The notes beneath the pieces are model-generated. The model made no database searches. It was not told the origin of the DNA and was given only the letters and a program-made list of their open reading frames with translations. From assembly GCF_021343995.1 (NCBI RefSeq), contig NZ_JAJTTE010000031.1:1-64000 (forward strand): a stretch of DNA of 64,000 nt, read 5' to 3'. The stretch comes from Pseudonocardia terrae. Lineage in GTDB: Bacteria > Actinomycetota > Actinomycetes > Mycobacteriales > Pseudonocardiaceae. The position numbers and the translations under genes were made by a program. Each line of letters begins with the position of its first letter. The stretch's first letter is position 1. Of this stretch, positions 43,386 through 53,532 are shown piece by piece.

Positions 43386-44444
43386 TCAGAGCCGGTCGAG
43401 GAGGGCGCGGGTGAACTCCGCGGTGCCGGCCGCGCCGCCGAGGTCCCGGGTGCGGACGCCGTCGGCGAGCTGGGCCCGCATGGCGCCGACCACCTCGGCG
43501 CCCGCCTCCGGGTGCCCCAGGTGGTCGAGCAGCATCGCGGCGGACCAGATGGCGCCCAACGGGTTCGCGAGGTCCTTGCCGGCGATGTCCGGGGCGGAGC
43601 CGTGTACCGGCTCGAACATCGACGGGAACTCCCGCTCCGGGTTCAGGTTGCCCGACGGCGCGATCCCGATGGAGCCCGCGACCGCGGCGGCGAGGTCGGA
43701 CAGGATGTCGCCGAACAGGTTCGAGGCCACGATCACGTCGAAGTCCGCGGGCCGGAGCACCAGCTTGGCGGCGAGGGCGTCGATGTGCTCGCTGCGCAGC
43801 GCGACCCCGGGGTGCGCGGCCGCCCGCTCGGCCACCACCTCGTCCCAGAACGGCATGGTGTGCACGATGCCGTTGGACTTGGTCGCCGAGGTCACGTGCC
43901 CGCGCCGGGACTCGGCCAGGCCGAAGGCGTAGTCGGCGATCCGGGTGATCCCGGCCCGCGTGAACACCGCCTCCTGCACGGCCAGCTCCGAGGCCAGGCC
44001 GCGGTTCATCCGGCCGCCGATCTCGGAGTACTCGCCCTCGGCGTTCTCCCGGACGACCACGAAGTCGACCTCGCCGGACTTCGCGCCGGACAGCGGGGAC
44101 GGCACGCCGTCGAGCACCGCGATCGGCCGCAGGTTGACGTACTGCGCGAACGCGCGGCGGATCGGGATCAGCAGGCCCCACAGCGACACGTGGTCCGGGA
44201 CGCCGGGCCAGCCGACCGCTCCGAGCAGGATCGCGTCGTGCGACCGGATCCGGTCGAGGCCGTCGGCCGGCATCATCGCGCCCTCGTGCGCGTAGCGCTC
44301 GCAGGACCAGTCGAACCCGTCGTAGGCGAAGGAGATCCCGTGCCGGCGGCCGACGGCGTCGAGCACGGCGGTCGCCGGCGGGAGCACCTCCTGCCCGATT
44401 CCGTCGCCGGGGATGAGCGCGATCCGGTAGGTCGTTCCCGCCAT
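43386..44444 (-). CDS. Tartrate/D-malate-type dehydrogenase (isopropylmalate dehydrogenase family)
   Basis: 352 residues from ATG 44444 with AAGGTGAGGG upstream. The decarboxylating-dehydrogenase fold is clear: IALIPGDGIGQEVLP at the start, LLGAVGWPGVPDHVSLWGLL near 75, NLRPIAVL near 104, VVRENAEGEYSEIGG near 131, TKSNGI near 190, and family signature NLFGDILSDLAAAVAGSIG near 240. The tyrosine and HVSLWGLLIPIRR context match TtuC/DmlA (tartrate dehydrogenase/decarboxylase, D-malate dehydrogenase) better than leucine-biosynthetic LeuB. NAD+-dependent; D-malate to pyruvate is the likeliest reaction. Single gene converging with the FAD oxidase. Confidence 0.88.
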   Translation of the reverse strand: MAGTTYRIALIPGDGIGQEVLPPATAVLDAVGRRHGISFAYDGFDWSCERYAHEGAMMPADGLDRIRSHDAILLGAVGWPGVPDHVSLWGLLIPIRRAFAQYVNLRPIAVLDGVPSPLSGAKSGEVDFVVVRENAEGEYSEIGGRMNRGLASELAVQEAVFTRAGITRIADYAFGLAESRRGHVTSATKSNGIVHTMPFWDEVVAERAAAHPGVALRSEHIDALAAKLVLRPADFDVIVASNLFGDILSDLAAAVAGSIGIAPSGNLNPEREFPSMFEPVHGSAPDIAGKDLANPLGAIWSAAMLLDHLGHPEAGAEVVGAMRAQLADGVRTRDLGGAAGTAEFTRALLDRL

Positions 44445-44566
44445 GCCCTCACCTTGGCAGCCCGCCCCCCGCCGCGCTGGGGGAGCCGACCGCACCTCGG
44501 CTTTGAGGCAGGTGCATCTGGCGGATCACCGCGGCGTCGCGCAGAGTGGGGTGTCGGGAGGGAACG

Positions 44567-46189
44567 ATGACGTTTCGCAACGGTTCGGGGACGGACCCGG
44601 ACACGCAGCTCGACGTGGTGGTGATCGGCGCGGGGTTCTCCGGCCTCTACGCCCTGCACCGGCTGCGCGGCGAGGGCTTCCGGGTACGGCTGCTCGAGCA
44701 GGGCGGCGGGGTCGGCGGCACGTGGTACTGGAACCGGTACCCGGGCGCGCGGTGCGACTCCGAGAGCTACTACTACTCGTACTCGTTCGACGAGGAGCTC
44801 CAGAAGGAATGGGAGTGGACGGAGCGGTATCCGGAACACTTCGAGATCCGTGCCTACCTGGAGCACGTCGCCGAGCGCTTCGACCTGTACCGCGACATCG
44901 ACCTGCACACCCGGGTCGAGTCCGCGGAGTTCGACGACGCCACCACCACGTGGACGGTGCGCACCGGTGAGCGCACGCTGACCTGCCGGTTCCTGGTCAC
45001 GGCCGTGGGCTGCCTGTCCACGGCGAACGTCCCGGACATCCCCGGGCTGGACACCTTCGCCGGCGAGTGGTTCCACACCGGGCGCTGGCCGCACGAGGGC
45101 GTGGACCTCGCCGGGAAGCGGGTCGGGATCGTCGGGACCGGCTCGACGGGGATCCAGGCGGTGCCGGTGGTCGCGGAGCAGGCCGCGCACCTGACCGTGT
45201 TCCAGCGCACCGCGAACTACAGCATCCCCGCCCGCAACGGCCCCGTCTCCGCCGCGGAGCGGGCCGAGGTGAAGGCGCGCTACGACGAGATCCGGCGGAT
45301 CCAGCGGGAGTCGACGAACGGCCACCCGTTCCTGATCAGCGAGGTCTCGGCGCTCGAGGTCGACGACGCCGAGCGGACCGCGATCTACGAGCAGGCCTGG
45401 GAGCGAGGGAGCCTGAAGTTCCGGGCCTCCTTCGCCGACCTGCTGACCAGCCGGGAGGCCAACGACACGGCGTCGGACTTCATCCGGGACAAGATCCGCG
45501 CGGTCGTCCGCGACCCGGGGACGGCGGAGAAGCTCACCCCGCGCGACCACGGCTTCGCCACCAAGCGCCCACCGATCGACACGGACTACTTCGAGGCCTA
45601 CAACCGGCCGAACGTCTCCCTGGTCGACGTGCGCGCCGACCCGATCCGCGAGATCACCCCGGCCGGGATCCGCACGAGCGAGGAGCACCCGCTCGACGTG
45701 ATCATCTTCGCCACGGGCTTCGACGCGATGACGGGCCCGCTGCTCGGGTTCGACATCCGCGGCGCGGGTGGGATCCCGCTGCGGGACAAGTGGTCCGCGG
45801 GCCCGGTGACGCACCTCGGGCTGCAGGTCGCCGGCTTCCCCAACCTGTTCACGATCACCGGGCCGGGCAGCCCGTCGGTGCTGTGCAACATGCCGACCGC
45901 GATCGAGCAGCACGTGGAGTGGATCGCGGACTGCCTCATGCACCTGCGGGAGAAGGGGATCTCCCGCATGGAGACCACGGAGGAGGCCGAGCGGGACTGG
46001 GTGGCGCACGTCAACGAGGTGGCGCACCGGACGTTGCTGCCGCAGGCGTCGACGTCGTGGTACCTGGGGGCGAACGTCCCCGGCAAGCCGCGGGTGTTCA
46101 TGCCCTACGCGGGCGGGTTCGCGGCCTACGCACGGACCTGCGCGGAGGTCGCGGAGAACGGCTACGAGGGCTTCGTGCTCTCCGCCTGA
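44567..46189 (+). CDS. Flavin-containing Baeyer-Villiger-type monooxygenase
   Basis: 540 residues from ATG 44567 with GGGAGGGAA upstream. FAD Rossmann motif VVIGAGFSGLYALHRL near 17; the diagnostic BVMO fingerprint FAGEWFHTGRWPHE (F-x-G-x-x-x-H-x-x-x-W-P) near 164; NADPH Rossmann motif VGIVGTGSTGIQAVP near 185; ATGFDAMTG near 382. Similar in length to cyclohexanone/cyclopentanone monooxygenases. It inserts oxygen next to a ketone to form esters or lactones. The substrate is not deducible. It diverges from the dehydrogenase gene and overlaps the convergent MFS gene by 28 nt. Confidence 0.92.
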   Translation: MTFRNGSGTDPDTQLDVVVIGAGFSGLYALHRLRGEGFRVRLLEQGGGVGGTWYWNRYPGARCDSESYYYSYSFDEELQKEWEWTERYPEHFEIRAYLEHVAERFDLYRDIDLHTRVESAEFDDATTTWTVRTGERTLTCRFLVTAVGCLSTANVPDIPGLDTFAGEWFHTGRWPHEGVDLAGKRVGIVGTGSTGIQAVPVVAEQAAHLTVFQRTANYSIPARNGPVSAAERAEVKARYDEIRRIQRESTNGHPFLISEVSALEVDDAERTAIYEQAWERGSLKFRASFADLLTSREANDTASDFIRDKIRAVVRDPGTAEKLTPRDHGFATKRPPIDTDYFEAYNRPNVSLVDVRADPIREITPAGIRTSEEHPLDVIIFATGFDAMTGPLLGFDIRGAGGIPLRDKWSAGPVTHLGLQVAGFPNLFTITGPGSPSVLCNMPTAIEQHVEWIADCLMHLREKGISRMETTEEAERDWVAHVNEVAHRTLLPQASTSWYLGANVPGKPRVFMPYAGGFAAYARTCAEVAENGYEGFVLSA

Positions 46190-47406
46190 TCGGCGCGGCG
46201 CGGCGTTCTCGTGGGGAGCGCCGCGGCGCCCGCGATGATCACCAGCCCGGCGAGGGGGACGACGAGCAGGCCGGCGCGCAGCGAGGTCGCGTCGGCCACC
46301 AGCCCGACGACCGGCGGCGCCACCAGGAACCCGATCCGCAGCAGCCAGCTGACGACCGTCAGGCCGGCCCCGGTGGGCAGCCCCGGCAGCTCGTCGGCCG
46401 CGTGCATGGCGGCGGGGATCAGCGTCGCGACCCCGAGCCCGGCCAGGCCGAACCCGACGATGGTGCCCGGGACCGTCGGGAAGGCCAGGGCCAGCCCCAT
46501 CGCCACGACCACGATCGCCGCGCCGCCCCGCGCCACCGCCCGCTGGCCGAAGCGGTCGACGAGCCGGTCGCCGACCACCCGGCCGAGGAACTCCAGCGCC
46601 TGCAGGGCCACGAACCCGAGGCCCGCGACCGCGGCGGCCGCGCCGAGGCTGCCGGACAGGTAGACGGCCGCCCAGGAGGCGCCGGAGTCCTCGACCAGGG
46701 CGCCGGCCGAGGCGATCACCCCGAGGACCAGCACGACCAGCAGGGCGCGCCCGCCCGCTCGGGACCTCAGGCGCGCCGGCGACGCGGCGGGCTCGCGTTC
46801 GGCGTCGTCCGCGCCGGGGAGCAGGAAGCGGTACGCGACCAGCGCGACCGTCACGAAGACCGCGGCGGAGACGCCCAGGTGCAGGCCGAGGGGGAGCGCC
46901 AGCCCGGCCGCCGCGGACCCCATCAGCCCGCCCAGTACCGATCCGGCGCTCCAGGTGGCGTGGAAGGAGTTGAAGATCGAGCGGCCGTAGCGGCGCTGGA
47001 CGCGCAGGGCGTGCGCGTTCTGCCCGACGTCGACCACCGCGTCCGCCGCTCCCGCCACGAACAGCGCCCCGGCCAGCAGGCCCCAGCTCGGGGCCAGCCC
47101 GGCGAGCAGGATGCCGACGGCCACCACGACCATGCCGAAGCTCGCCACCCGCGAAGAGCGGAACCGCCGGACCAGGGCCGACGCCGTCAGCCCCGCCAGC
47201 AGGGCCCCGAGCGGGAAGGCGGCCACGGCCGTGCCCAGCTGCGCGTTGCTCAGGTCGAGCGAGGCCTTGATCTCGGGGTAGCGGGGCAGCAGGTTCGCGA
47301 AGACCGCCCCGTTGGTGAGGAAGACGGCGGCGACCGCGATCCGCGCCCGCCGCTCCGTCCGCCCCGGTCTCGTCGTGCCGGTGTCCCCGGTCGTGCCGCT
47401 CGCCAT
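46162..47406 (-). CDS. MFS transporter (FucP/YbjJ-like)
   Basis: 414 residues from ATG 47406, with about 12 transmembrane helices. VFLTNGAVFANLLPRYPEIK near 26, GTAVAAFPLGALLAG near 58, DAVVDVGQNAHALRVQRRYG near 118 and SIFNSFHATWSAGSVLGGLM near 140 match the YbjJ-like MFS group, whose substrates are poorly known. The frame stays open upstream of ATG 47406 with alternative starts. The 3' end overlaps the convergent monooxygenase gene by 28 nt. Diverges from the TDT-family gene. Confidence 0.85.
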   Translation of the reverse strand: MASGTTGDTGTTRPGRTERRARIAVAAVFLTNGAVFANLLPRYPEIKASLDLSNAQLGTAVAAFPLGALLAGLTASALVRRFRSSRVASFGMVVVAVGILLAGLAPSWGLLAGALFVAGAADAVVDVGQNAHALRVQRRYGRSIFNSFHATWSAGSVLGGLMGSAAAGLALPLGLHLGVSAAVFVTVALVAYRFLLPGADDAEREPAASPARLRSRAGGRALLVVLVLGVIASAGALVEDSGASWAAVYLSGSLGAAAAVAGLGFVALQALEFLGRVVGDRLVDRFGQRAVARGGAAIVVVAMGLALAFPTVPGTIVGFGLAGLGVATLIPAAMHAADELPGLPTGAGLTVVSWLLRIGFLVAPPVVGLVADATSLRAGLLVVPLAGLVIIAGAAALPTRTPRRADQAESTKPS

Positions 47407-47594
47407 CGGGAGGAAGCGTACGGAACGGGACGGGGGTTCCGCCTGCCGGTTCGGCGGTGGGGCGGCGGACGTCACGGCGGGGTTCCTGTCGCCTCGAGGC
47501 CGCTTCGAGACCAGGTGAGGGGGTAGCCCGGAACCATGACCGACCGGGTCGGTACCCCGCAGCGGAGGGCGCCACGGGCGCTGCTCGTGACGTG

Positions 47595-48626
47595 ATGCGG
47601 CACGGACCCCCGCCGGACGCGTTCGCGGTGGTGATGGCCACCGGGATCCTCGCCGTCGCCGCGACCGCGCAGCGCTACCGGCCCTTCGCGCTGGTCCTGT
47701 TCTGGATCGCGGCGGCCGCGTTCGTCGTGCTGCTCGGCTGGGTCGCCGTCGGTGCGCCCGGCGGGGCGCGACGGCTCAGGCAGGAGGCGCGTACGCCGGA
47801 CGTGGCGCTGCGGTCGTTCACCTTCGTGGCGGGGGCGACGGTGCTCGCGGCGGCCGTGCAACAGCTCTTCGGCGGCCCGGGTTGGGCGGTGGAGCTGCTC
47901 GCGGCGGCGGGGTTCGCCGTCTGGCTGGTCCTGCTGCCGCTCGCGGTGTCCGACGTGCGGGCGCGGCGGCTGCAGGAGCTGCGCGACCAGGTGCACGGCG
48001 CGTGGCTGCTCGTCTCCGTCGGCACGTCGGGGCTCGCCACGGCCGCCGCGGACCTCGCCGTGCGTCTGCACGTCCGCGTGCTGGTCGCCGCCGCCGCGGC
48101 GCTGTGGATCCTCGCCGTCCTGCTCTACCTGCTGCTCGTGGCCCTGGTGATCTGGCGGCTGACCAGCGAACCGCTGACGCCGGACGAGGTCACCCCGGAC
48201 AGCTGGGTGCTGATGGGCGCGCTCGCGATCAGCGCCCTGACCGGCAACCACGTGCAGGCGGCCCTGGCCGCGTTCGGCGCCACCCCGGGCGCGGCCGCCG
48301 CGCACGGGCTCACCGTGGCCGCGCAGATCGCGGCGATGGCGTGGATCGTCCCGCTGCTCGTCGCCGAGGTGTGGACGGCGGGAAGGATCCCGGGCTTCCT
48401 GTCCTACCGGGGGTCCTGGTGGGCGGCCGTGTTCCCGCTCGGCATGTTCTCCGCCGCCTCGGCCGCGACCGCCCGCACCTGGCCGCTCGCGCCGCTCACC
48501 ACCCTGTCGCTGGTGATGTTCTGGAACGCGCTGGCGCTCTGGGCCATCGTGGCGGGCGGGCTCCTCCACCAGGGCGCCGACCGCCTGCTCCGCATCAGGC
48601 GGGCGGCACGACCCGACCTCCGCTGA
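47595..48626 (+). CDS. TDT-family (TehA/SLAC1/Mae1) channel or transporter
   Basis: 343 residues from ATG 47595 (GTG 47592 adjacent). About ten hydrophobic helices. The family opening PPDAFAVVMATGILAVAA is the best recognised element, followed by regularly spaced TM helices and WWAAVFPLGMFSAASAATA near 281. Relatives include tellurite-resistance TehA, plant SLAC1 anion channels and malate permease Mae1. Location near a malate/tartrate-type dehydrogenase allows, but does not prove, a dicarboxylate role. No Shine-Dalgarno sequence is clear. Confidence 0.8.
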   Translation: MRHGPPPDAFAVVMATGILAVAATAQRYRPFALVLFWIAAAAFVVLLGWVAVGAPGGARRLRQEARTPDVALRSFTFVAGATVLAAAVQQLFGGPGWAVELLAAAGFAVWLVLLPLAVSDVRARRLQELRDQVHGAWLLVSVGTSGLATAAADLAVRLHVRVLVAAAAALWILAVLLYLLLVALVIWRLTSEPLTPDEVTPDSWVLMGALAISALTGNHVQAALAAFGATPGAAAAHGLTVAAQIAAMAWIVPLLVAEVWTAGRIPGFLSYRGSWWAAVFPLGMFSAASAATARTWPLAPLTTLSLVMFWNALALWAIVAGGLLHQGADRLLRIRRAARPDLR

Positions 48627-48662
48627 CCCTTCCCTCGCGCTACGCGCCCGCCGATGCGGCCG

Positions 48663-49181
48663 TCAGGCGGCGGACGCCACGGCGGGCTCCAGGCCGACCG
48701 CCCGGCCGACGGCGCGGGCCAGCGCCCGGGCGTGGTCGCCGGCGGTCTCCCGCGCGACGGCGTCGTGCCGCCAGGCGATCACGCCGTCCGGCCGCACCAG
48801 CAGCGCCGAGCGCGGCCCGAGCCCGCAGCGACGGGCGATCCGGTCGCCGACGGCCGGGACCGTGACGGGCACCGGCAGGTGCGCGGCCGCGGTGCGCCAG
48901 TCGGCGTCCCCCGCTCCGGTGAACAGCGTGAACCCGGGCCCCAGCAGGTCCAGGGCGGCGCGGCGGCCGCCCTCGTCGCGCACCCAGACGTGCGGGAGGC
49001 GCTCGCCGGGCCGAGCGGACCCGGTCCCGACGTGGACGGCGCCGTCGGCGGCGTCGGTGGCGACCGTGCACGACCGGTAGGCCAGCCCGAGGTCACCGGT
49101 CAGCCCGTCGATCGGGTCGGGCCCACCCGGGCGCAGCGAACGCAGGGCCCGCGCCCGCCCGACCGGCTCGCGCTCCTCGGC
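48663..49181 (-). pseudogene. C-terminal fragment of a FAD-dependent aromatic hydroxylase
   Basis: Reading leftward from about 49181, the frame gives PVGRARALRSL, LTGDLGLAYRS near 49110, then GERLPHVWVRDEGGRR, ALDLLGPGFTLFTGAGD, and SALLVRPDGVIAWRHDA before the stop at 48663. This is the C-terminal thioredoxin-like region of PheA/TfdB-type FAD monooxygenases. The FAD- and NADPH-binding parts (about 400 residues) are missing, and the sequence upstream in this frame has no similarity. An ATG at 48983 could give a 106-residue peptide. It is a truncated remnant joined to the methyltransferase-like fragment at 49093-49380. Confidence 0.7.
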
Positions 49182-49380
49182 CCTGACCGGCGTCGGCTTC
49201 CTCGACCGCAGCGCCGGGCAGGCCCGGGCCGAGCGCGGCGGCCTCGAGCAGCGCCGCGTCGTAGCCGGCGGCGGACGCCTCGAACTGCGCGGCCCGGGCC
49301 GCCCACAGCGGCCCCAGGTCCCCGCCCCACTGCGCCCACTGCTCGGCGTTCGACGCGGCCACGCCCGGGCCGGGCGCCAT
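49093..49380 (-). pseudogene. N-terminal fragment of a SAM methyltransferase-like gene
   Basis: ATG 49380 overlaps the stop of the FAD oxidase (TGATG). The first 45 residues (SNAEQWAQWGGDLGPLWAAR, then YDAALLEAAALGPG) look like the helical N-terminus of class I methyltransferases. The expected VLDVGCG SAM-binding loop never appears; after LGPGLPG the frame becomes Arg/Ala-rich and stops at 49093. The coding break coincides with the start of the hydroxylase fragment in another frame, which suggests a deletion that fused two genes. The methyltransferase link rests on a short segment. Confidence 0.5.
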
Positions 49381-50792
49381 CAGACGCCGTGGAGCGGCAG
49401 CAGCGGCGGGCTGGTCCAGCGGGCGGCCGGGTCGAGCAGGCCGTCCGGGTCGACCTCGGCCCGCAGCGCGTCGAGCCGGGCGACGGTCTCCGGGCCGAAC
49501 CCGGCCCGCAACCGCTCGACCGCCTCCGGGTCGACGCCCCCGGCGATGTTCGTCGTCGTGCCGCCGGTCGACCACGGCAGCATCCGCTCGACGATGGTGG
49601 CGAGGGCGCCGGACACGTGCTCCGCGATCGGCGGCACCAGCATCCCGACGGAGTCCAGGAAGTACGGCGCGCTCCGCCCGGCCACCGCGTTGGGCACCGC
49701 CGGCGGCCGGGCGAAGGCCGCGCCCAGCAACCGGATCTCGCTCAGCACGAACGGCAGGCCGGCGGCGGGGGAGGTGGCCTCGGCGAACGCGTCGAGGGCC
49801 GCGTCGGGCAGCTTTGCCAGCAGGACCCCGCGGTCGACGAACGGCATCGGGTCGACCGGGTCGGCATGGATCGCGGCGAACGCGGGGACCGGCAGCGGAC
49901 CGACCGCGTCGAGCAGGGGCTCGGGCAGCGCGGCGCGCAGGGGCGCGATCAGCCGCTCGCCCTCGGCGACGTCGCCGACGAACGCGAACCGGACGTGCAC
50001 CACGGCCTTGCCGCGCAACGGCTCCGGCACCATCGGCAGGTCCGGCAGGTTGAGCCGGGCGACGGAGGGGTTGGCGGTCTCGGGCAGCGCCTCCGCCCAG
50101 TCCCGCCAGATCCGCAGGACGCGCGGGACGTCGGCCGTCGTGGCGTCGACGAAGATCCCGCCCCCGTACAGCGCGGGCACCTCGACGAGGTCGATGGTCA
50201 TCGCGGTGACGATCCCGAACGCCGCGCCGCCGCCGCGCAGGGCCCAGAACAGCTCGGGATCGTGCCCGGCGTCGACGGTGCGCAGTACGCCGTCGGGCGT
50301 CACGACGTCGATCGACCGGACGTTGTCCGCCGCCCAGCCGAAGGTCCGGCCGATCGGGCTCAGCCCGCCGCCGAGGGTGTAGCCGACGACACCGGCGCCC
50401 GGCGAGGAGCCGCACAACCCGCCGAGGCCGTGCGGGGCCGCGGCGTCGAGGACCTGCTGCCAGCGCACCCCGGCGCCGAGGGTGGCGGTCCGGGACGCGG
50501 GGTCCACGGTGAGCGTGTCGAGGTCGGAGGTGACGACCAGCACCGTCCCGGGCCCTGCGGCCGCGGCCCCGTGCCCCGTGGCCTGCACCGCCACCCGTCG
50601 GCCCGTGGCGCGGGCGTACCCGACGGTCGCGACGACGTCCTGCGCGTCGGCCGCGCGGACCACGTAGTCCGGGCGGTGCTCGGTCGCGAGGTTGAAGCCG
50701 ACGGCGGCGTCGGCGTAGCCCTGGTCGGCGGGCGCGAGCACCGCGCCCGTGACCAACGAGCCGAGCTCGGGGATGTCCGTGGTGAGGCTCAT
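49380..50792 (-). CDS. FAD-linked oxidase (BBE-like)
   Basis: 470 residues from ATG 50792 with AGGAG upstream. FAD-binding type 4 features: VAVQATGHGAAAAGPGTVLV near 68 (His of the ATGH motif), VVGYTLGGGLSPIGRTFGW near 135, LFWALRGGGAAFGIVTAM near 180. The C-terminal BBE region is short and ends with ARLDALRAEVDPDGLLDPAA. It is related to, but clearly different from, the oxidase at 41915. The substrate is unknown. It may have headed an operon with the methyltransferase-like and hydroxylase genes that are now fragments, which would fit a small aromatic or polyketide modification cluster. Confidence 0.88.
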   Translation of the reverse strand: MSLTTDIPELGSLVTGAVLAPADQGYADAAVGFNLATEHRPDYVVRAADAQDVVATVGYARATGRRVAVQATGHGAAAAGPGTVLVVTSDLDTLTVDPASRTATLGAGVRWQQVLDAAAPHGLGGLCGSSPGAGVVGYTLGGGLSPIGRTFGWAADNVRSIDVVTPDGVLRTVDAGHDPELFWALRGGGAAFGIVTAMTIDLVEVPALYGGGIFVDATTADVPRVLRIWRDWAEALPETANPSVARLNLPDLPMVPEPLRGKAVVHVRFAFVGDVAEGERLIAPLRAALPEPLLDAVGPLPVPAFAAIHADPVDPMPFVDRGVLLAKLPDAALDAFAEATSPAAGLPFVLSEIRLLGAAFARPPAVPNAVAGRSAPYFLDSVGMLVPPIAEHVSGALATIVERMLPWSTGGTTTNIAGGVDPEAVERLRAGFGPETVARLDALRAEVDPDGLLDPAARWTSPPLLPLHGV

Positions 50793-50939
50793 GCGCTGCT
50801 CCTGTGCGTGATCGATCGTCCGTGATCGAGCACGTATGGATCAGGGGTCCCGTTAACGCCCGTCGTCAAAGCTGGGGACGGGCTGCGGCGCGGGCAGGTG
50901 CGTACGTACCGCCCCGCGGCCTACTCCGAGAACGACGAC

Positions 50940-50964
50940 GGCCCCGGGCGGAGGGCCCGGGGCC
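50940..50964. terminator. GC-rich hairpin upstream of the FAD oxidase
   Basis: GGCCCCGGGC, loop GGAGG, GCCCGGGGCC: a perfect 10-bp stem about 150 bp upstream of the oxidase start. It could block leftward read-through from the sigA side. Confidence 0.45.
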
Positions 50965-51333
50965 GCGCGTCGGGAAGGGTCTGGTCCGCCGAGCACGTGG
51001 AGATCGAGGACTGTGTCCTGTCCGGGAAGGGCCGCTGTCGAACGTTCGCGGAGCTCTGTCGAACCGCTCGATCGGGAGAGGGTCGGCGTTACGGCCGCTC
51101 TTCGACCACGATCGCGTGCGAACGGCGCGGACCCGCCGACGCAGTCAGCGCCGCGCCCGGGATGCAGACCTACGCCGCTGCCGTGGACGAGCCGGAGCTT
51201 GCCGGTCCATCACAGGTGATCAACCTGTACGGGTCCGAGACAGCTGATCAACGGCGCGGGCTCCGGCCCTCGGCTCACGACAGGAGAACGTGGCCCACAA
51301 GATCACTTTTCATGGAGGCGAAGCGTCGAAATC

Positions 51334-51608
51334 CGACCGTGCCGGTCCACGACCAATGATCATGCCAGAGCCGGGTCGCTTGATCAGCCGTCATGGACGC
51401 GCAGGGTCGGAATACGACCGTGCCGGTCCACGACCAATGATCATGTCCAGAGCCGGGTCGCTTGATCAGCTGTCGTGGACGCGCAGGGTCGGAATCCGAC
51501 GGTGCCGGTCCACGACCAATGATCATGTCCAGAGCCGGGTCGCTTGATCAGCCGTCATGGACGCGCAGGGTCGGAATACGACCGTGCCGGTCCACGACCA
51601 ATGATCAT
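51334..51608. repeat. 82-bp tandem repeat, 3.4 copies
   Basis: Copies at 51334-51414 (81 bp), 51415-51496 (82 bp), 51497-51578 (82 bp) and a partial copy 51579-51608. Each runs CGACCGTGCCGGTCCACGAC, CAATGATCATGTCCAGAGCC, GGGTCGCTTGATCAGC, then TGGACGCGCAGGGTCGGAAT. TGATCA occurs twice per unit, and each unit contains short dyads. Two more diverged copies seem to lie at about 51208-51333. Copies differ by only a few bases, so the array is recent or homogenised. Confidence 0.9.
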
Positions 51609-51664
51609 GACCGAGAGAGGAGGCATCCGGGCGACCCCGCCGGGCTTCGTCACGGTCACGTTCA

Positions 51665-51688
51665 CCGCCGGGGTCTGATCCCCGGCGG
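51665..51688. terminator. Hairpin in the sigA downstream region
   Basis: CCGCCGGGG, loop TCTGAT, CCCCGGCGG: a perfect 9-bp stem, 140 bp beyond the sigA stop. Possibly a second terminator for leftward transcription. Confidence 0.4.
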
Positions 51689-51778
51689 CGATACTGCCCG
51701 GCCTGGCACCCCAACGGCACGTCGACGCAATCTCCTCACGGACGTCCACGCGCGGGACCGGCGTGCTTGTCCGAAGTT

Positions 51779-51816
51779 CGGGCCTGCGACCCGCATACGT
51801 GCAGGTCACAGGCCCG
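51779..51816 (-). terminator. sigA terminator
   Basis: CGGGCCTG and CAGGCCCG form an 8-bp stem, extended past one mismatch by GACC/GGTC, 13 nt beyond the sigA stop. No long U-run, as is common in actinobacteria. Confidence 0.65.
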
Positions 51817-51829
51817 AAAGTGATCCGTC

Positions 51830-53206
<1,377 letters not shown>

Positions 53207-53532
53207 CTAGGCCCTCTCGCTGCGTGCGCTTGCGGTCCGCCGGAGCTGCCGAGAACGCGGCGGGCGCTCCGGTCCGGCTGGCTTCGAGTGACTTCGCCTC
53301 GCCGGTCGCCGCCGTTTCTCGTGGGGTCGGCGCGCGTCCCGGGGGTGAAGTTCTCAGCCATTGTAACTGCGCCCCGGCCAGGTGCTCGTCGGTCGAGCCC
53401 TCTTCAGAGCACCCGCATCGGTTCAGAGAGGGCCCGGGCGGGCCGGACGGACGCCCCGCTGCGCCGGGCGGCACCCGGAGGGCCGGGCGGAACCCCTGCC
53501 GAACCCCTCGCCGACCTGCGGGCTGTGGTCGG
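53207..53532. other. sigA-suhB divergent spacer with sigA promoter
   Basis: 326 bp without a gene. On the minus strand TACAAT (53360-53365) is the best -10 box in the window; it implies a sigA leader of about 150 nt. No good -35 box is seen 17 bp upstream. A frame starting just after this box is open into sigA in the wrong register and shows no similarity. Nothing recognisable lies on the suhB side. Confidence 0.55.

Larger units (their letters stand above)
50793..51829. other. 1-kb gene-free region between the FAD oxidase and sigA
   Basis: No open frame here looks coding: the frames across 50898-51359 and 51275-51526 follow the repeats and lack similarity or a start site. Contents: a 10-bp-stem hairpin (50940-50964), an unrecognised stretch with CGAACGTTCG (near 51038), degenerate repeat copies from about 51210, the 82-bp tandem array (51334-51608), a second hairpin (51665-51688) and the sigA terminator (51779-51816). 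It is less GC-rich than its surroundings. Confidence 0.7.

Noticed and set aside
51038-51047. CGAACGTTCG as a LexA (SOS) box
   Set aside because: Actinobacterial SOS boxes need CGAAC and GTTCG separated by about 4 bp; here they are adjacent, and no SOS gene is next to it.
50898-51359. 153-codon plus-strand frame in the gene-free region
   Set aside because: No ribosome-binding site, no similarity, irregular composition, and it ends within the repeat array.
51275-51526. Minus-strand frame with repeated HDHWSWTGTV-like peptides
   Set aside because: The peptide repeats simply reflect the 82-bp DNA repeat; one unit is 81 bp and the others 82 bp, so the frame is not kept and no protein is likely.
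51334-51608. CRISPR array
   Set aside because: The units are contiguous 82-bp repeats without unique spacers, and there is no cas gene in the window.
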